Source: an uncultured Clostridia bacterium
GTDB taxonomy: Bacteria > Bacillota > Clostridia > Oscillospirales > Acutalibacteraceae
Assembly: GCA_944412495.1 (NCBI GenBank)
Contig: CALYBL010000021.1
Span: forward strand, 1 to 64,000
Length of the DNA stretch: 64,000 nt
Direction: 5' to 3'
Part shown: positions 43,615 through 52,467 of the stretch, piece by piece
How positions within the stretch are numbered: the first letter of the stretch is position 1
Layout: every line of letters begins with the position of its first letter
Made by a program: the position numbers and the translations under genes
The notes under the pieces: generated by a model
Database searches by the model: none
What the model was told of the DNA's origin: nothing
Seen by the model: the letters and a program-made list of their open reading frames with translations, nothing else

Positions 43615-45117
43615 CTATTCCGCCTCGCGGCAGAGAGAAGATATATTCAGCCCGCTGAAGCTTACGAAAAAGGGTTTTAAAAGGCCCTTTATTTTTGCGA
43701 CGCCGCCCTTGTGCGCACTTTCAATATTGAGCGACAAAACGGGGTCATGGACGCTCAGCCTCAGTAAAAACCAATCTCTCTCATCCTCCGAGCAATATAC
43801 CCTTACTCCTTCATAATTATCGGGAGCTATCCTGCATTTGGGAGTTTCGTCCGCAAAGTCCATAAGCAGCGACACTACCTTTTGCCCGTAGCTTCTAAAA
43901 TCACTGCATAGTATGTCAAACCTGTACACTGCTTCCTCCGCAGGCTCCTCAAGCGCTTCTATCAGGTCGTCAAGGCTCTTGCCCTCGCTGCGCAGCTGCA
44001 TCATCTTGACTATTATAAGTGTTATGAGATACGCGCCGTCGTCAAGAAAATAATTATTTCTGAACGCAGCGTGACCCGATGTCTCAATCGCCAGCGGACA
44101 GCTTTCTCCGCTTTCGTTAAGCCTTATCGCCTCGTTTATTACATTCCTGTAGCCGCGGCGGTATCTGTGATGCTTGCCCTTGAGCGTGCCCTCTATAAAC
44201 GTTTTTAGTCCGGCAGAGGTCGTGCTGTCTGTCACTATTGTACCGCCGGGGCACTGCTCTAACGCTATGGCAGAGGCAAGCGCAACAAGCCGGTTGCGGT
44301 TTATCGGCATGCCGTTGCTGTCCACACAGGCCGCGCGGTCGACGTCCGTGTCAAAAATCACGCCGAAATCCGCCCCGCTTTCCAGCACAGCCTCGGAAAT
44401 GGATGCCATTGCTGCTTTATCCTCCGGATTAGGAACGTGGTTGGGGAACATGCCGTCGGGATTAAGATATCTGCTCCCGCTGACATCAGCGCCAAGAGCG
44501 TGCAGCACCTTTTCCGCAAAAAAGCCGCCCGCGCCGTTTGACGCGTCCACCGCTATCTTTATGCCGCTGAGCGGCTGATCGGATTCTGCTTTGCCAAGCC
44601 CGCTGCATATTATTTCCCTCAGCCGGGCAGCATAGTCCGTCATGTAGTCGATTTTCTCTACATTACGGCCGGGCGACGCAATAACTTCACAGTGCCCTGC
44701 CAGTTCCAGTATATCTTCAATATCCTTTTCATTAAGTCCGCCGTTTTTCGTAAAAAACTTGAGTCCGTTGCGGTTGAACGGGTGATGGCTCGCCGTAATC
44801 TGTATCGCTCCGTCACAGTCAAGGTCTATGACCGACATGAACATCGCCGGCGTGGAGGCAAGCCCCGTATCGTATATCTTACCGACATTGCCCATGGCCG
44901 AAACGGCCGCAGACTTTATGCGCTCAGCCGATATCCTTGAATCGTGCCCGATAGAGACCGTCAGCTCGCCCGCCGGCTTTGACGTATAGTCCGAAAGCCA
45001 TCTTACAAATGCCGCCGCAATTTTTCCAATCACATCGTCGGTGAGATTTATATGCTCGCCCTGTACCCCCTCAGATGCAATTCCTCTTATATCTGTGCCG
45101 CTTTTGAGAGAAATCAT
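43615..45117 (-). CDS. Phosphomannomutase/phosphoglucomutase family enzyme
   Basis: A 500-residue alpha-D-phosphohexomutase. The catalytic serine loop is ITASHHPFNRNGLKFF (about 110-125), the metal loop is IFDTDVDRAACVD, and the sugar-binding loop is IETSGHAAFRNN. The N-terminal LKSGTDIRGIA is the usual start. It moves phosphate between C6 and C1 of hexoses and supplies sugar-1-phosphates for glycan synthesis. It stands alone between the phage cassette and spoVAD. Mannose or glucose preference cannot be told. Confidence 0.9.
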   Translation of the reverse strand: MISLKSGTDIRGIASEGVQGEHINLTDDVIGKIAAAFVRWLSDYTSKPAGELTVSIGHDSRISAERIKSAAVSAMGNVGKIYDTGLASTPAMFMSVIDLDCDGAIQITASHHPFNRNGLKFFTKNGGLNEKDIEDILELAGHCEVIASPGRNVEKIDYMTDYAARLREIICSGLGKAESDQPLSGIKIAVDASNGAGGFFAEKVLHALGADVSGSRYLNPDGMFPNHVPNPEDKAAMASISEAVLESGADFGVIFDTDVDRAACVDSNGMPINRNRLVALASAIALEQCPGGTIVTDSTTSAGLKTFIEGTLKGKHHRYRRGYRNVINEAIRLNESGESCPLAIETSGHAAFRNNYFLDDGAYLITLIIVKMMQLRSEGKSLDDLIEALEEPAEEAVYRFDILCSDFRSYGQKVVSLLMDFADETPKCRIAPDNYEGVRVYCSEDERDWFLLRLSVHDPVLSLNIESAHKGGVAKIKGLLKPFFVSFSGLNISSLCREAE

Positions 45118-45323
45118 TCTACCAGTCCCCTAAACAAATGCTAATTTACATATATACCTTATCAAACTGAAATGAAAATCTCAAGCCCGTCCGGCAACAT
45201 GAAATACATGTTACATATTTGGTATAATTCCGGCACAAAAATTTATTTTCTCTTTATAGAACGGCGCCTATGCTGCACCCTGACATCGTCTTTCCGGCAA
45301 TGCCAGCATTTCTGCTCCGCCGC

Positions 45324-46337
45324 TTATATCGTAATGTTGAGCAGATGTGCGACCGACGGAATCGACTCCCCCTGCTGGCTGGTAGTAGTAGACATAAGGG
45401 CACCGGTGGCGCAGAATAGTATATTCCTTAATGACCTTTGGCGCAGCTGCTCGAAAACATATGAGCACAGCACCGTTGCAGCACAGCCGCAGCCCGACGC
45501 ACCGGCATTTACCTTCTGCTTTTTGAGGTCGAATATCATAAGCCCGCAGTCATTGTGCTTGTCTCTTATGTTTATATTCTCCCTGCCCAGCAGCTCGTAT
45601 AAAAGGTCAGAGCCTATCCTTGCCAAATCTCCTGTCAGGATAAGGTCATAATCGTTCGGAGATGTATTCGTATCTTCAAAATACGTCTTTATTGTATCCG
45701 CCGCCGCAGGTGCCATGGCGGCGCCCATATTGTTCGCGTCCTTTATGCCGTAGTCTACCATTTTGCCGAGCGTGACGGCGGAGATATATGGACCTGGTCC
45801 GGCATTTTCGACTATTGCCGCACCGGCGCCCGTTACCGTCCACTGCGACGTCGGCGGGCGCTGACCGCCGTACTCCAGCGGCTGGCGAAACTGCCTCTCG
45901 GCAGAGCAGAAATGCGAGGAGGTGGCAGCGGCACATTTCTGTGCGGCGCCGCTGTCGACATATATCGCCGCCTGTGCAAGCGTCAGCGCCATAGTTGAGC
46001 ATGCGCCGTACATTCCTACATACGGTATATTATAATCCCTCAGTCCAAATGCAGTGCCTGTGCACTGATTGAGCAGATCGCCCGCAAAAAGATAATCTAT
46101 CGCCGATGGCGGGTTGTTCGACTTATCAAGCGCGAGCGCGAGCGCATCCCTTACAAGTGCGCTTTCGGCCTTTTCCCACGAGGATTCACCTACCGTAGTG
46201 TCTTCGTTTATTTTATCAAACCACTGCGCCAGCGGTCCCTCTCCCTCTTTTTTGCCCACAACCGCCGCGTAGCCCGTAACAGACGGCTTTGACGGCAGCA
46301 TAAGCGTGTGCCCTGTTCTCTGCGGCACAGCAATCAT
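45324..46337 (-). CDS. spoVAD: Stage V sporulation protein AD
   Basis: A 337-residue thiolase-fold protein of the SpoVA complex, which moves dipicolinic acid (Ca-DPA) into the forespore and releases it at germination. Family segments: SKPSVTGYAAVVGKKEGEGPL, INEDTTVGESSWEKAES, FAGDLLNQCTGTAFGLRD, MYGACSTMALTLAQAA and ILTGDLARIGSDLL. An alternative start is the GTG at 46328, which has better spacing from AAAGG. spoVAC lies 185 bases upstream. spoVAE does not follow. It marks the host as a spore former. Confidence 0.94.
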   Translation of the reverse strand: MIAVPQRTGHTLMLPSKPSVTGYAAVVGKKEGEGPLAQWFDKINEDTTVGESSWEKAESALVRDALALALDKSNNPPSAIDYLFAGDLLNQCTGTAFGLRDYNIPYVGMYGACSTMALTLAQAAIYVDSGAAQKCAAATSSHFCSAERQFRQPLEYGGQRPPTSQWTVTGAGAAIVENAGPGPYISAVTLGKMVDYGIKDANNMGAAMAPAAADTIKTYFEDTNTSPNDYDLILTGDLARIGSDLLYELLGRENINIRDKHNDCGLMIFDLKKQKVNAGASGCGCAATVLCSYVFEQLRQRSLRNILFCATGALMSTTTSQQGESIPSVAHLLNITI

Positions 46338-46522
46338 CCTTTCTTATTTGAATTCGGCAGATTCAGGAGTCAATGGTCGTTTCGCGTTCCTCCCGCCGTA
46401 CACCTCCGCGGGAAGCCACATTCATGTATGTGCACTCAATGCTCCCTGCGCTTTGCCGGATTTTTTGAGTATATTCTGCATATCCTGTTCTGCACGCTTT
46501 CGCCATTATAGGCGCTTTTATA

Positions 46523-46966
46523 TCAGAACAGTCTGAAAATGCTCAGCACAAGCCCGTATACCACTCCGGCGGTAAGCCCGAACACCAGCACGGGGCCGGC
46601 TATGCTGAACATTTTTGCACCTATTCCCATTACGTGGCCCTCTGACTTAAACTCTATTGCCGGCGACAGCACTGCATTTGCAAAGCCGGTTATGGGCACC
46701 AGGGTGCCGGCTCCGGCTATGAGCGCAATGGAATCAAATACCTTAAACCCAGTCGCAACACAAGCCAAAAATATCAGCGTGACCGGCACAGCCATTTTTA
46801 CCTGCGTCTCGCTCAGCCCGGCCTTTTCATAAAGCAGCATGAGCAGCTGGCCAAGCGTACATATTGCTCCTCCTATCAAAAATGCAAATATGCAGTTTTT
46901 GAGCTTCTTCGACGGCGGGGATTTTTTGTCCACAAGCTTGCTGTATTCCTGTTTTGTCATCTGCAT
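46523..46966 (-). CDS. spoVAC: Stage V sporulation protein AC
   Basis: A 147-residue membrane protein with four hydrophobic segments. Typical parts are SPPSKKLKNCIFAFLIGGAICTLGQ, LVPITGFANAVLSPAIEFKSEGHVMGIG and MFSIAGPVLVFGLTAGVVYGL. SpoVAC is the membrane channel component of the Ca-DPA system and has mechanosensitive behaviour in Bacillus. The ATG at 46966 was chosen because GGAGG lies eight bases before it; a frame extended to 47227 has no support. spoVAD follows after a 185-base gap with no clear feature. Confidence 0.93.
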   Translation of the reverse strand: MQMTKQEYSKLVDKKSPPSKKLKNCIFAFLIGGAICTLGQLLMLLYEKAGLSETQVKMAVPVTLIFLACVATGFKVFDSIALIAGAGTLVPITGFANAVLSPAIEFKSEGHVMGIGAKMFSIAGPVLVFGLTAGVVYGLVLSIFRLF

Positions 46967-47087
46967 TTTATTTTCCTCCAATATGTTTTCCTTACTATTA
47001 TCTGCAAAGCAAAAAATAATATTCAGCAGAAAAGCATGCTTGTACGCTATATACACGGCTTTGACATATATAAGGAGATACGACACA

Positions 47088-47120
47088 AAAAAATCCGCAT
47101 GATTTTCATGCGGATTTTTT
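47088..47120. terminator. Bidirectional terminator after the FtsX-type ABC operon
   Basis: AAAAAATCCGCATG (47088-47101) and CATGCGGATTTTTT (47107-47120) form a 14-bp stem with T runs on both strands, 73 bases past the minus-strand stop of the permease gene. Confidence 0.9.
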
Positions 47121-47192
47121 AATTGATAACCTGTATATACTTCTACAGCGGTGTTTCTAAAGACCTGTGAGCGTCTTTGAATATATGCGCGG

Positions 47193-49652
47193 CTACTCCA
47201 CGGATTTGAGCGATTCCGCCATATCAACGCGGTCGAGCTTGAAGCGCATGAGGAAGTTGACTATAAACGCAAACACCATGGTCAGTATAAACGCAAATAT
47301 ATAGCTGAATACCGTTATCCTGATATCAAACGACACCATATCGACCTTAATCTGCGTCATAACGTACCAGTGCAGCAGCTTGCCCAGCGCAAGCCCTATT
47401 ACCCCTCCTATTCCTGAAAGGAAAAGATTTTCTCTCAGGATATACGCGGCCTGTTCCTTTTTATGGAAGCCAAGCACCTTCACCGTCGCCACCTCGCGCG
47501 TACGCTCTATAAGATTTATATTCGTCAGATTAAACAGCACTATAAATGCTAACGCACCGGCGCATATTATGATGACCAAAACTATATAGTTCATACTTGA
47601 CATGGACGACTGCACCGTCTCGCGCTGCGACGCGCTGCTCGTCACGCTGACAACCGACTCATCCTGACGCAGCCTTGCCGACAGCTCGCCCTCGTCCTGC
47701 CCGTCACCGAGTATAAGGTATGCTGTATTGTCCTCAGGCGTGCTGCTTAAGGACTCTTCGGAAATATAGGCGAAATGTCCGACATAGTTGTCACATACGC
47801 CGATAAGCGTGAGACTTATAATATTATCGTCCGAGTCGGTCAGCGATATTGCGTCGCCAGCTTCTGCGTTCAGATTATCGGCAAGCTTGCTGCTTAATAC
47901 TATTTCACCGCTGCCCGGGCTTCTTATCTCCTCATCGTCGTTTTTCAGCGTAACAAATCCGTCAAGCGTGCCGGGCTGTGCTGCTACCACTGTGACATTC
48001 TGGCTCTCGTCACCGTTCGCCACATCGGCGGTCGTCTGATACAAAAAGCAGGAGTCGTCTGTGTAGTTTCCCCATATTTCCTCCAGCCGCTGCTTTGTTT
48101 CGTCGCTTCCGTCTGAAACCGACACAGATAAATCATAATGCAGGATATTTTCATACTGGTCGTCAAGCACATGCGATATAGAATCGCGCAGCCCGAAGCC
48201 CGCTACCAGCAATGCAGTGCATCCTCCTATGCCGAGCAGCATCATAAACATGCGCTTTTTATATCTGAAGGCATTCCTTATAGTGACCTTTCCCAAAAAG
48301 GAAAGCTTATTCCACAGCGGCTTGGCCCGCTCAAGCAATATCCTCTTGCCGCTCTTGGGCGCCTTCGGGCGAATAAGCTCCGCCGGCTTTTCCATAAGCT
48401 CTCTTATGCAGGAAAAAAGCGTAACGCCCACCGTGCATACTATGGCCACTGCCAGACAGCCGATAAGCATAGCCGGCACAAATTCAAATTCGAGCGGGGC
48501 AAAGTGATACAGAATGCCGTACACCATCCATATTATTTCGGGAAGGCCCCATGTGCCGAGGAAGAAGCCTGCCAGTGCTCCTATTATCGCAGCACTGCCG
48601 GAATATGCCACATACTTCAAGCATATCACTGACGCGCGGTAGCCCATCGCCTTCAGCGTACCTATCTGTGTGCGGTCCTCGTTGACCATACGCGTCATGC
48701 TGTTCATGCAGACGAGCGCCGCTATAAGAAGAAAGAACAGCGGAAAGACATTCGCAACGCTGTCGACGATGGAGGTGTCGTTTTTGAAAAATATTATCTG
48801 CTCGCTTTCCTCAAGCGTGAGTACGTAGGTTTCCGGCTGCGGTATGGACTCCGTCATAAAAGCAGCCTGAGCACCGTACTGGCTTTCCATCTCCTCAACA
48901 AGGTCGTCGCGGCGTGCAGAGGCGCGCTCCTCGAGCAGTGAGGCAACACTGCCCTCAAGCTCGTTTACGGCGTCGGTATAGCCGTCGCTTAGAAGCGAAT
49001 ATTCAATATCTGCATCCAGCCACAGCTCGGTATATACATCAGCGGTAAATACCTCAGGGCTGACATATATAAATCCGCGCGCCGTTCCGTCGCCCAGAGC
49101 CGAGGTGCCGCGCTCATTGCTGATATAAAGCGGAGACTGGACAAGACCCGTTATAGTAAATTCCGTGCGGTCAAGAACATATTCGCCGTCCTCACTCTCA
49201 CTTTCAAAGGTTATTGTCCTGCCTATATCCTCCTCTGTGAACATATCCGCGTCAACTGCGCACTCCGACTCCGACTGAGGCAGACGGCCGGACATAAACT
49301 CAACGGTATTTATCTTCGTTGGAAGCGCATACACCTTGTATACCTGCTCGTCGGTATCCCCGATATACGCAAGAACATCGGTGCTGCTGCCGCCCTCTGC
49401 CGCAAGTATGCCGTCAAGCGAGGAAAACGCCTCTACGTCGTCGTCGGTAAAGCCGAGCGTCGAAATAAGCTCAAAATCGTATAAATTATGCCCGCCGAGA
49501 TAATTCTCCGCTGTTTTTTCCATGGCCGGACGAGCGTTTTTAAGCCCGGCAAAAAAGCCAACGCCGAGCGCGATTATAGCGAGTATCGCAAAATACCGCC
49601 CAATAGATGTGCGTATGCTGCGCATAAGCATTTTAAATGTAAAATTCTTCAT
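47193..49652 (-). CDS. FtsX/MacB-type ABC transporter permease, large form
   Basis: An 819-residue permease with two FtsX domains. One membrane helix at about 18-38, a large extracellular domain (40-300), three helices around 305-430, another helix near 480-500 (MFMMLLGIGGCTALLVAGFGL), a second external domain (510-680), and three final helices. The FtsX marks are NEDRTQIGTLKAMGYRASVI and ERTREVATVKVLGFHKKEQ. This type III-like architecture exports or senses lipids or peptides at the cell surface. It lies six bases after its ATPase gene. The role is unknown; cell-envelope stress or antimicrobial peptide response is usual for relatives. Confidence 0.9.
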   Translation of the reverse strand: MKNFTFKMLMRSIRTSIGRYFAILAIIALGVGFFAGLKNARPAMEKTAENYLGGHNLYDFELISTLGFTDDDVEAFSSLDGILAAEGGSSTDVLAYIGDTDEQVYKVYALPTKINTVEFMSGRLPQSESECAVDADMFTEEDIGRTITFESESEDGEYVLDRTEFTITGLVQSPLYISNERGTSALGDGTARGFIYVSPEVFTADVYTELWLDADIEYSLLSDGYTDAVNELEGSVASLLEERASARRDDLVEEMESQYGAQAAFMTESIPQPETYVLTLEESEQIIFFKNDTSIVDSVANVFPLFFLLIAALVCMNSMTRMVNEDRTQIGTLKAMGYRASVICLKYVAYSGSAAIIGALAGFFLGTWGLPEIIWMVYGILYHFAPLEFEFVPAMLIGCLAVAIVCTVGVTLFSCIRELMEKPAELIRPKAPKSGKRILLERAKPLWNKLSFLGKVTIRNAFRYKKRMFMMLLGIGGCTALLVAGFGLRDSISHVLDDQYENILHYDLSVSVSDGSDETKQRLEEIWGNYTDDSCFLYQTTADVANGDESQNVTVVAAQPGTLDGFVTLKNDDEEIRSPGSGEIVLSSKLADNLNAEAGDAISLTDSDDNIISLTLIGVCDNYVGHFAYISEESLSSTPEDNTAYLILGDGQDEGELSARLRQDESVVSVTSSASQRETVQSSMSSMNYIVLVIIICAGALAFIVLFNLTNINLIERTREVATVKVLGFHKKEQAAYILRENLFLSGIGGVIGLALGKLLHWYVMTQIKVDMVSFDIRITVFSYIFAFILTMVFAFIVNFLMRFKLDRVDMAESLKSVE

Positions 49653-49658
49653 GCGGCA

Positions 49659-50360
49659 TCACCACTCAATCTCTTCAACCGGCGTTGCCGTCCTGTTTTT
49701 CTCCACCGACGATATTTCACCGCTTTTCACGCTAATAACGCGGTCGGCCATGCCGGTAAGCGCATGGTTGTGAGTTATAATTATTACCGTCATGCCGCTT
49801 GCGCGGCTCGTGTCCTGAAGCAGCTTTAAAATGGCCTTGCCCGTCTTGTAGTCCAGAGCGCCGGTGGGCTCGTCGCACAGCAGCAGCTTGGGACGCTTGG
49901 CAAGCGCCCTCGCAATGGCAACGCGCTGCTGCTCACCGCCCGAAAGCTGCGCCGGAAAATTCTCAGTCCTGTCTTTAAGCCCTACCTGCTCAAGCACGGC
50001 AGAGGCATCAAGAGAGTCCTTGCTCAGCTGCGCCGCTATCTCTACGTTCTCCAGCGCCGTAAGATTGGGTATCAGATTATAAAACTGAAATACAAAGCCT
50101 ATGTCGTACCGTCTGTAGTCTGTCAGCTGGCGCTTATTGAACTTGGAAATGTCAACGCCGTCGACAATAACGCTTCCGGAGGTGAGCGAATCCATTCCGC
50201 CGAGAATGTTCAGCAGCGTCGTCTTGCCTGCGCCCGACTCACCTACTATTATGCATATTTCTCCCTTTTCCACCTCAAAGCTCGCATCGCTCAGCGCTCG
50301 AACGGAGACTTCTCCGCTATGATAATCCTTCGTCACATTGTCAAACTTTATGAAGCTCAT
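49659..50360 (-). CDS. ABC transporter ATP-binding protein (LolD/MacB type)
   Basis: A 233-residue ATPase: Walker [14 protein letters not shown]-loop [17 protein letters not shown], signature [16 protein letters not shown], Walker [17 protein letters not shown] and H-loop [16 protein letters not shown]. This is the MacB/LolD family, which partners FtsX-type permeases; the partner gene is immediately downstream. A/T-rich promoter sequence lies upstream. Confidence 0.94.
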   Translation of the reverse strand: MSFIKFDNVTKDYHSGEVSVRALSDASFEVEKGEICIIVGESGAGKTTLLNILGGMDSLTSGSVIVDGVDISKFNKRQLTDYRRYDIGFVFQFYNLIPNLTALENVEIAAQLSKDSLDASAVLEQVGLKDRTENFPAQLSGGEQQRVAIARALAKRPKLLLCDEPTGALDYKTGKAILKLLQDTSRASGMTVIIITHNHALTGMADRVISVKSGEISSVEKNRTATPVEEIEW

Positions 50361-50453
50361 TTTTCACCCTCCCATCGCCGATATTTATATAGCTATCAGG
50401 ATACATAATCCATGTTAAAGTTTTGTTTATTTTATTTTAATTTATAATTATAT

Positions 50454-50470
50454 ATTAATTGTTAACTAAT
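50454..50470. promoter_or_regulatory. Near-palindromic candidate operator upstream of ABC pair
   Basis: ATTAATTGTTAACTAAT is a 17-bp near-palindrome centred on GTTAAC, about 100 bases before the ATPase start. It may bind a dimeric regulator; none is encoded nearby. Confidence 0.35.
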
Positions 50471-50789
50471 ATTGAATTAGCTATAATATTTGTCAAAATT
50501 TTACCTGCTATACGCTGCTATTTGCTTTTTCAGTCTCCGCCGCCTTAAATCATGGCTCAGCTTTCCGCCTCGGCGCCTGCAAGCGCAAATATAAATCAGA
50601 GGCTTTAAAAGTCTGCGGCTTTTTCAGGGCTTGTTAGCTACAGTGCCGGATTATAATACTGCCGAATGTATGGCGCTTATGCGTCTTAAATCAAGCTGCC
50701 GGCGGACTGTGAGTTTTATAGTTGCTTTCTGGGCAGCCGCATGCAGGGCGTTTGCTTATATTGTCCGGCAAAACATTCTAATAGTCAGG

Positions 50790-50816
50790 ACCCCCGGCAT
50801 AGCCGGGGGTTGTCTT
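50790..50816 (+). terminator. Orphan GC hairpin with T-rich tail
   Basis: ACCCCCGGC (50790-50798), loop of three bases, GCCGGGGGT (50802-50810), then TGTCTTTT. No plus-strand gene ends nearby. The core resembles the hairpins at 54256 and 54532. Confidence 0.55.
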
Positions 50817-50834
50817 TTCGCTAAAGCAGACAAT

Positions 50835-50867
50835 GCAAAAAAGAGCGCAGTAAAACCTGCGCTCTTT
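50835..50867 (-). terminator. Terminator of trpB2
   Basis: AAAGAGCGCAG (50840-50850) pairs with CTGCGCTCTTT (50857-50867). On the minus strand the stem is followed by a T run (A run at 50837-50842). It starts 15 bases after the trpB stop. Confidence 0.85.
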
Positions 50868-50881
50868 AGAATAAACAAAAT

Positions 50882-52255
50882 TTATGCGTCCACCTTGGGA
50901 AGCAGGCCAAAGCTTCTCTGCAAATCCTCATCCGTTGGGATATAGTCGTTCATCGTGCCCTCCTGATAGGAGATATACGCCTGCATGTCAAAATAGCCAG
51001 TGCCGGTAAGGCCGAAGAGTATTGTCTTTGCCTCGCCCGACTCCCTGCACTTCTTGGCCTCCTCAATAGCCGCATATATCGCGTGTGAGGATTCCGGCGC
51101 CGGGAGTATCGTTTCATATTTTGCAAAGAAGGTCGCAGCCTTGAATACATCCGTCTGCTTTACAGCCACGGCCTCGTCTATATATCCGTCGTGATACAGC
51201 TTGGATATTACCGGTGACATTCCGTGATAGCGCAGTCCGCCGGCATGGTTTGGCGACGGTATAAAGTCGCTGCCCAGCGTGTACATCTTGGCAAGGGGGG
51301 TAATGTGGCCGGTATCGCAGAAATCATAAGCAAACCTGCCGCGTGTCAATGACGGGCAGGAGGCCGGCTCAACCGCAATAAAATACGGGTTGGCCTTGCC
51401 GAGCAGCTTGTCCTGCATAAAGGCCGACATAAGCCCGCCGAGATTAGAGCCGCCGCCGGCGCAGCCAATAACTATGTCGGGGTACTCGTCTATCTTCTCC
51501 ATAGCTGTTTTTGATTCGAGTCCTATCACCGACTGGTGCAGCAGCACCTGATTGAGCACCGAGCCGAGAACATAGCGGCAGTTTTCGGTAGATACCGCCT
51601 TTTCCACAGCCTCTGATATCGCACAGCCGAGGCTGCCGGAGGTGCCGGGGTGATTTTTGAGAATAGCGCGGCCGACCTCGGTGGTGTCGCTCGGGCTGGG
51701 TATTATCTTAGCGCCAAAGGTATTCATAACGGCCTTGCGGTACGGCTTCTGCTCATAGCTGGACTTGACCATATAAACCGTAAGGTCTATACCGAAATAT
51801 GCGCAGGCCATCGCCAGTGCCGTGCCCCACTGTCCGGCGCCCGTTTCCGTCGTAAGAGAGGTCTTGCCCTCCTTTTTGGCATAATACGCCTGAGCCGCGG
51901 CGGAATTAAGCTTATGGCTGCCGGAGGTGTTGTTGCCCTCGAATTTATAATATATCCTCGCCGGTGTATCCAGCACCTTTTCAAGATTGTATGCGCGTAT
52001 CAGCGGGGAGGGACGGTATATCTTATAAAACTCGCGCACCTGCTCGGGTATCTCAATGTATCTCGTGGTATCATCAAGCTCCTGATCCACCAGCTCGTCG
52101 CAGAAAACCGGCGTCAAATCCTTTTTCTCAACCGGCTTCATGGTGGCGGGATTTATCAGCGGAGCGCACTTTTCCTTCATATCGGCACGCACATTATACC
52201 AAGTCTCCGGCATCTCCTTTTCTTCAAGATACAGCCTGTACGGGACCTTGCTCAT
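50882..52255 (-). CDS. Tryptophan synthase beta-like protein, TrpB2 type
   Basis: A 457-residue PLP enzyme. The PLP lysine lies in NNTSGSHKLNSAAAQAYYAKK, the phosphate loop is CAGGGSNLGGLMSAF, and the family segment TTETGAGQWGTALAMACAYFG is present. Length (about 450) and the N-terminal YLEEKEMPETWYNVRADM mark the TrpB2 class (TIGR01415) rather than TrpB1. No trpA or other trp gene is near; TrpB2 enzymes work without TrpA, scavenging indole with serine. The ATG at 52255 is eight bases after AGGA; the ATG at 52261 is too close. A good promoter and a terminator flank this single-gene unit. Confidence 0.93.
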   Translation of the reverse strand: MSKVPYRLYLEEKEMPETWYNVRADMKEKCAPLINPATMKPVEKKDLTPVFCDELVDQELDDTTRYIEIPEQVREFYKIYRPSPLIRAYNLEKVLDTPARIYYKFEGNNTSGSHKLNSAAAQAYYAKKEGKTSLTTETGAGQWGTALAMACAYFGIDLTVYMVKSSYEQKPYRKAVMNTFGAKIIPSPSDTTEVGRAILKNHPGTSGSLGCAISEAVEKAVSTENCRYVLGSVLNQVLLHQSVIGLESKTAMEKIDEYPDIVIGCAGGGSNLGGLMSAFMQDKLLGKANPYFIAVEPASCPSLTRGRFAYDFCDTGHITPLAKMYTLGSDFIPSPNHAGGLRYHGMSPVISKLYHDGYIDEAVAVKQTDVFKAATFFAKYETILPAPESSHAIYAAIEEAKKCRESGEAKTILFGLTGTGYFDMQAYISYQEGTMNDYIPTDEDLQRSFGLLPKVDA

Positions 52256-52332
52256 AAACATCTTCCTTTCATTTAAGTCTGCCGGAAACCAGCTTTACGC
52301 CTATACTGACAAACAACAATTCTGCACATTAA

Positions 52333-52361
52333 AGTATATATTGTCAAAAAAATATTGTCAA
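52333..52361 (-). promoter_or_regulatory. Promoter of trpB2 with internal direct repeat
   Basis: Minus-strand TTGACA (52356-52361), 17-base spacer, TATACT (52333-52338). On the plus strand ATATTGTCAA occurs twice (52338-52347 and 52352-52361), 14 bases apart, overlapping the -35 and spacer; this may be an operator. Confidence 0.75.
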
Positions 52362-52407
52362 GTGAAAAGGCCCTATAGTCCATATCGGCCGGCGTACAAT
52401 TATTGAG

Positions 52408-52436
52408 TTGAAATTACTTTATTTTTGTATTATATT
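52408..52436 (+). promoter_or_regulatory. Promoter of the GxGYxYP-like lipoprotein gene
   Basis: TTGAAA (52408-52413), a 17-base spacer and TATATT (52431-52436), 31 bases before the ATG at 52468. Confidence 0.65.
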
Positions 52437-52467
52437 ATTATATATATTTTTTAACGGAGGTAGGGCT

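Larger units (their letters stand above)
50361..50881. other. Gene-free region of 521 bases with operator-like palindrome and two hairpins
   Basis: A/T-rich DNA at 50400-50510 probably holds the promoter of the ABC pair, including a near-palindrome at 50454-50470. A GC-rich hairpin at 50790-50810 and the trpB terminator at 50835-50867 close the region. No coding frame is supported. Confidence 0.5.

Noticed and set aside
46523..47227. Longer start for spoVAC
   Set aside because: The added 87 residues cross a terminator and have no homology; GGAGG fits the ATG at 46966.
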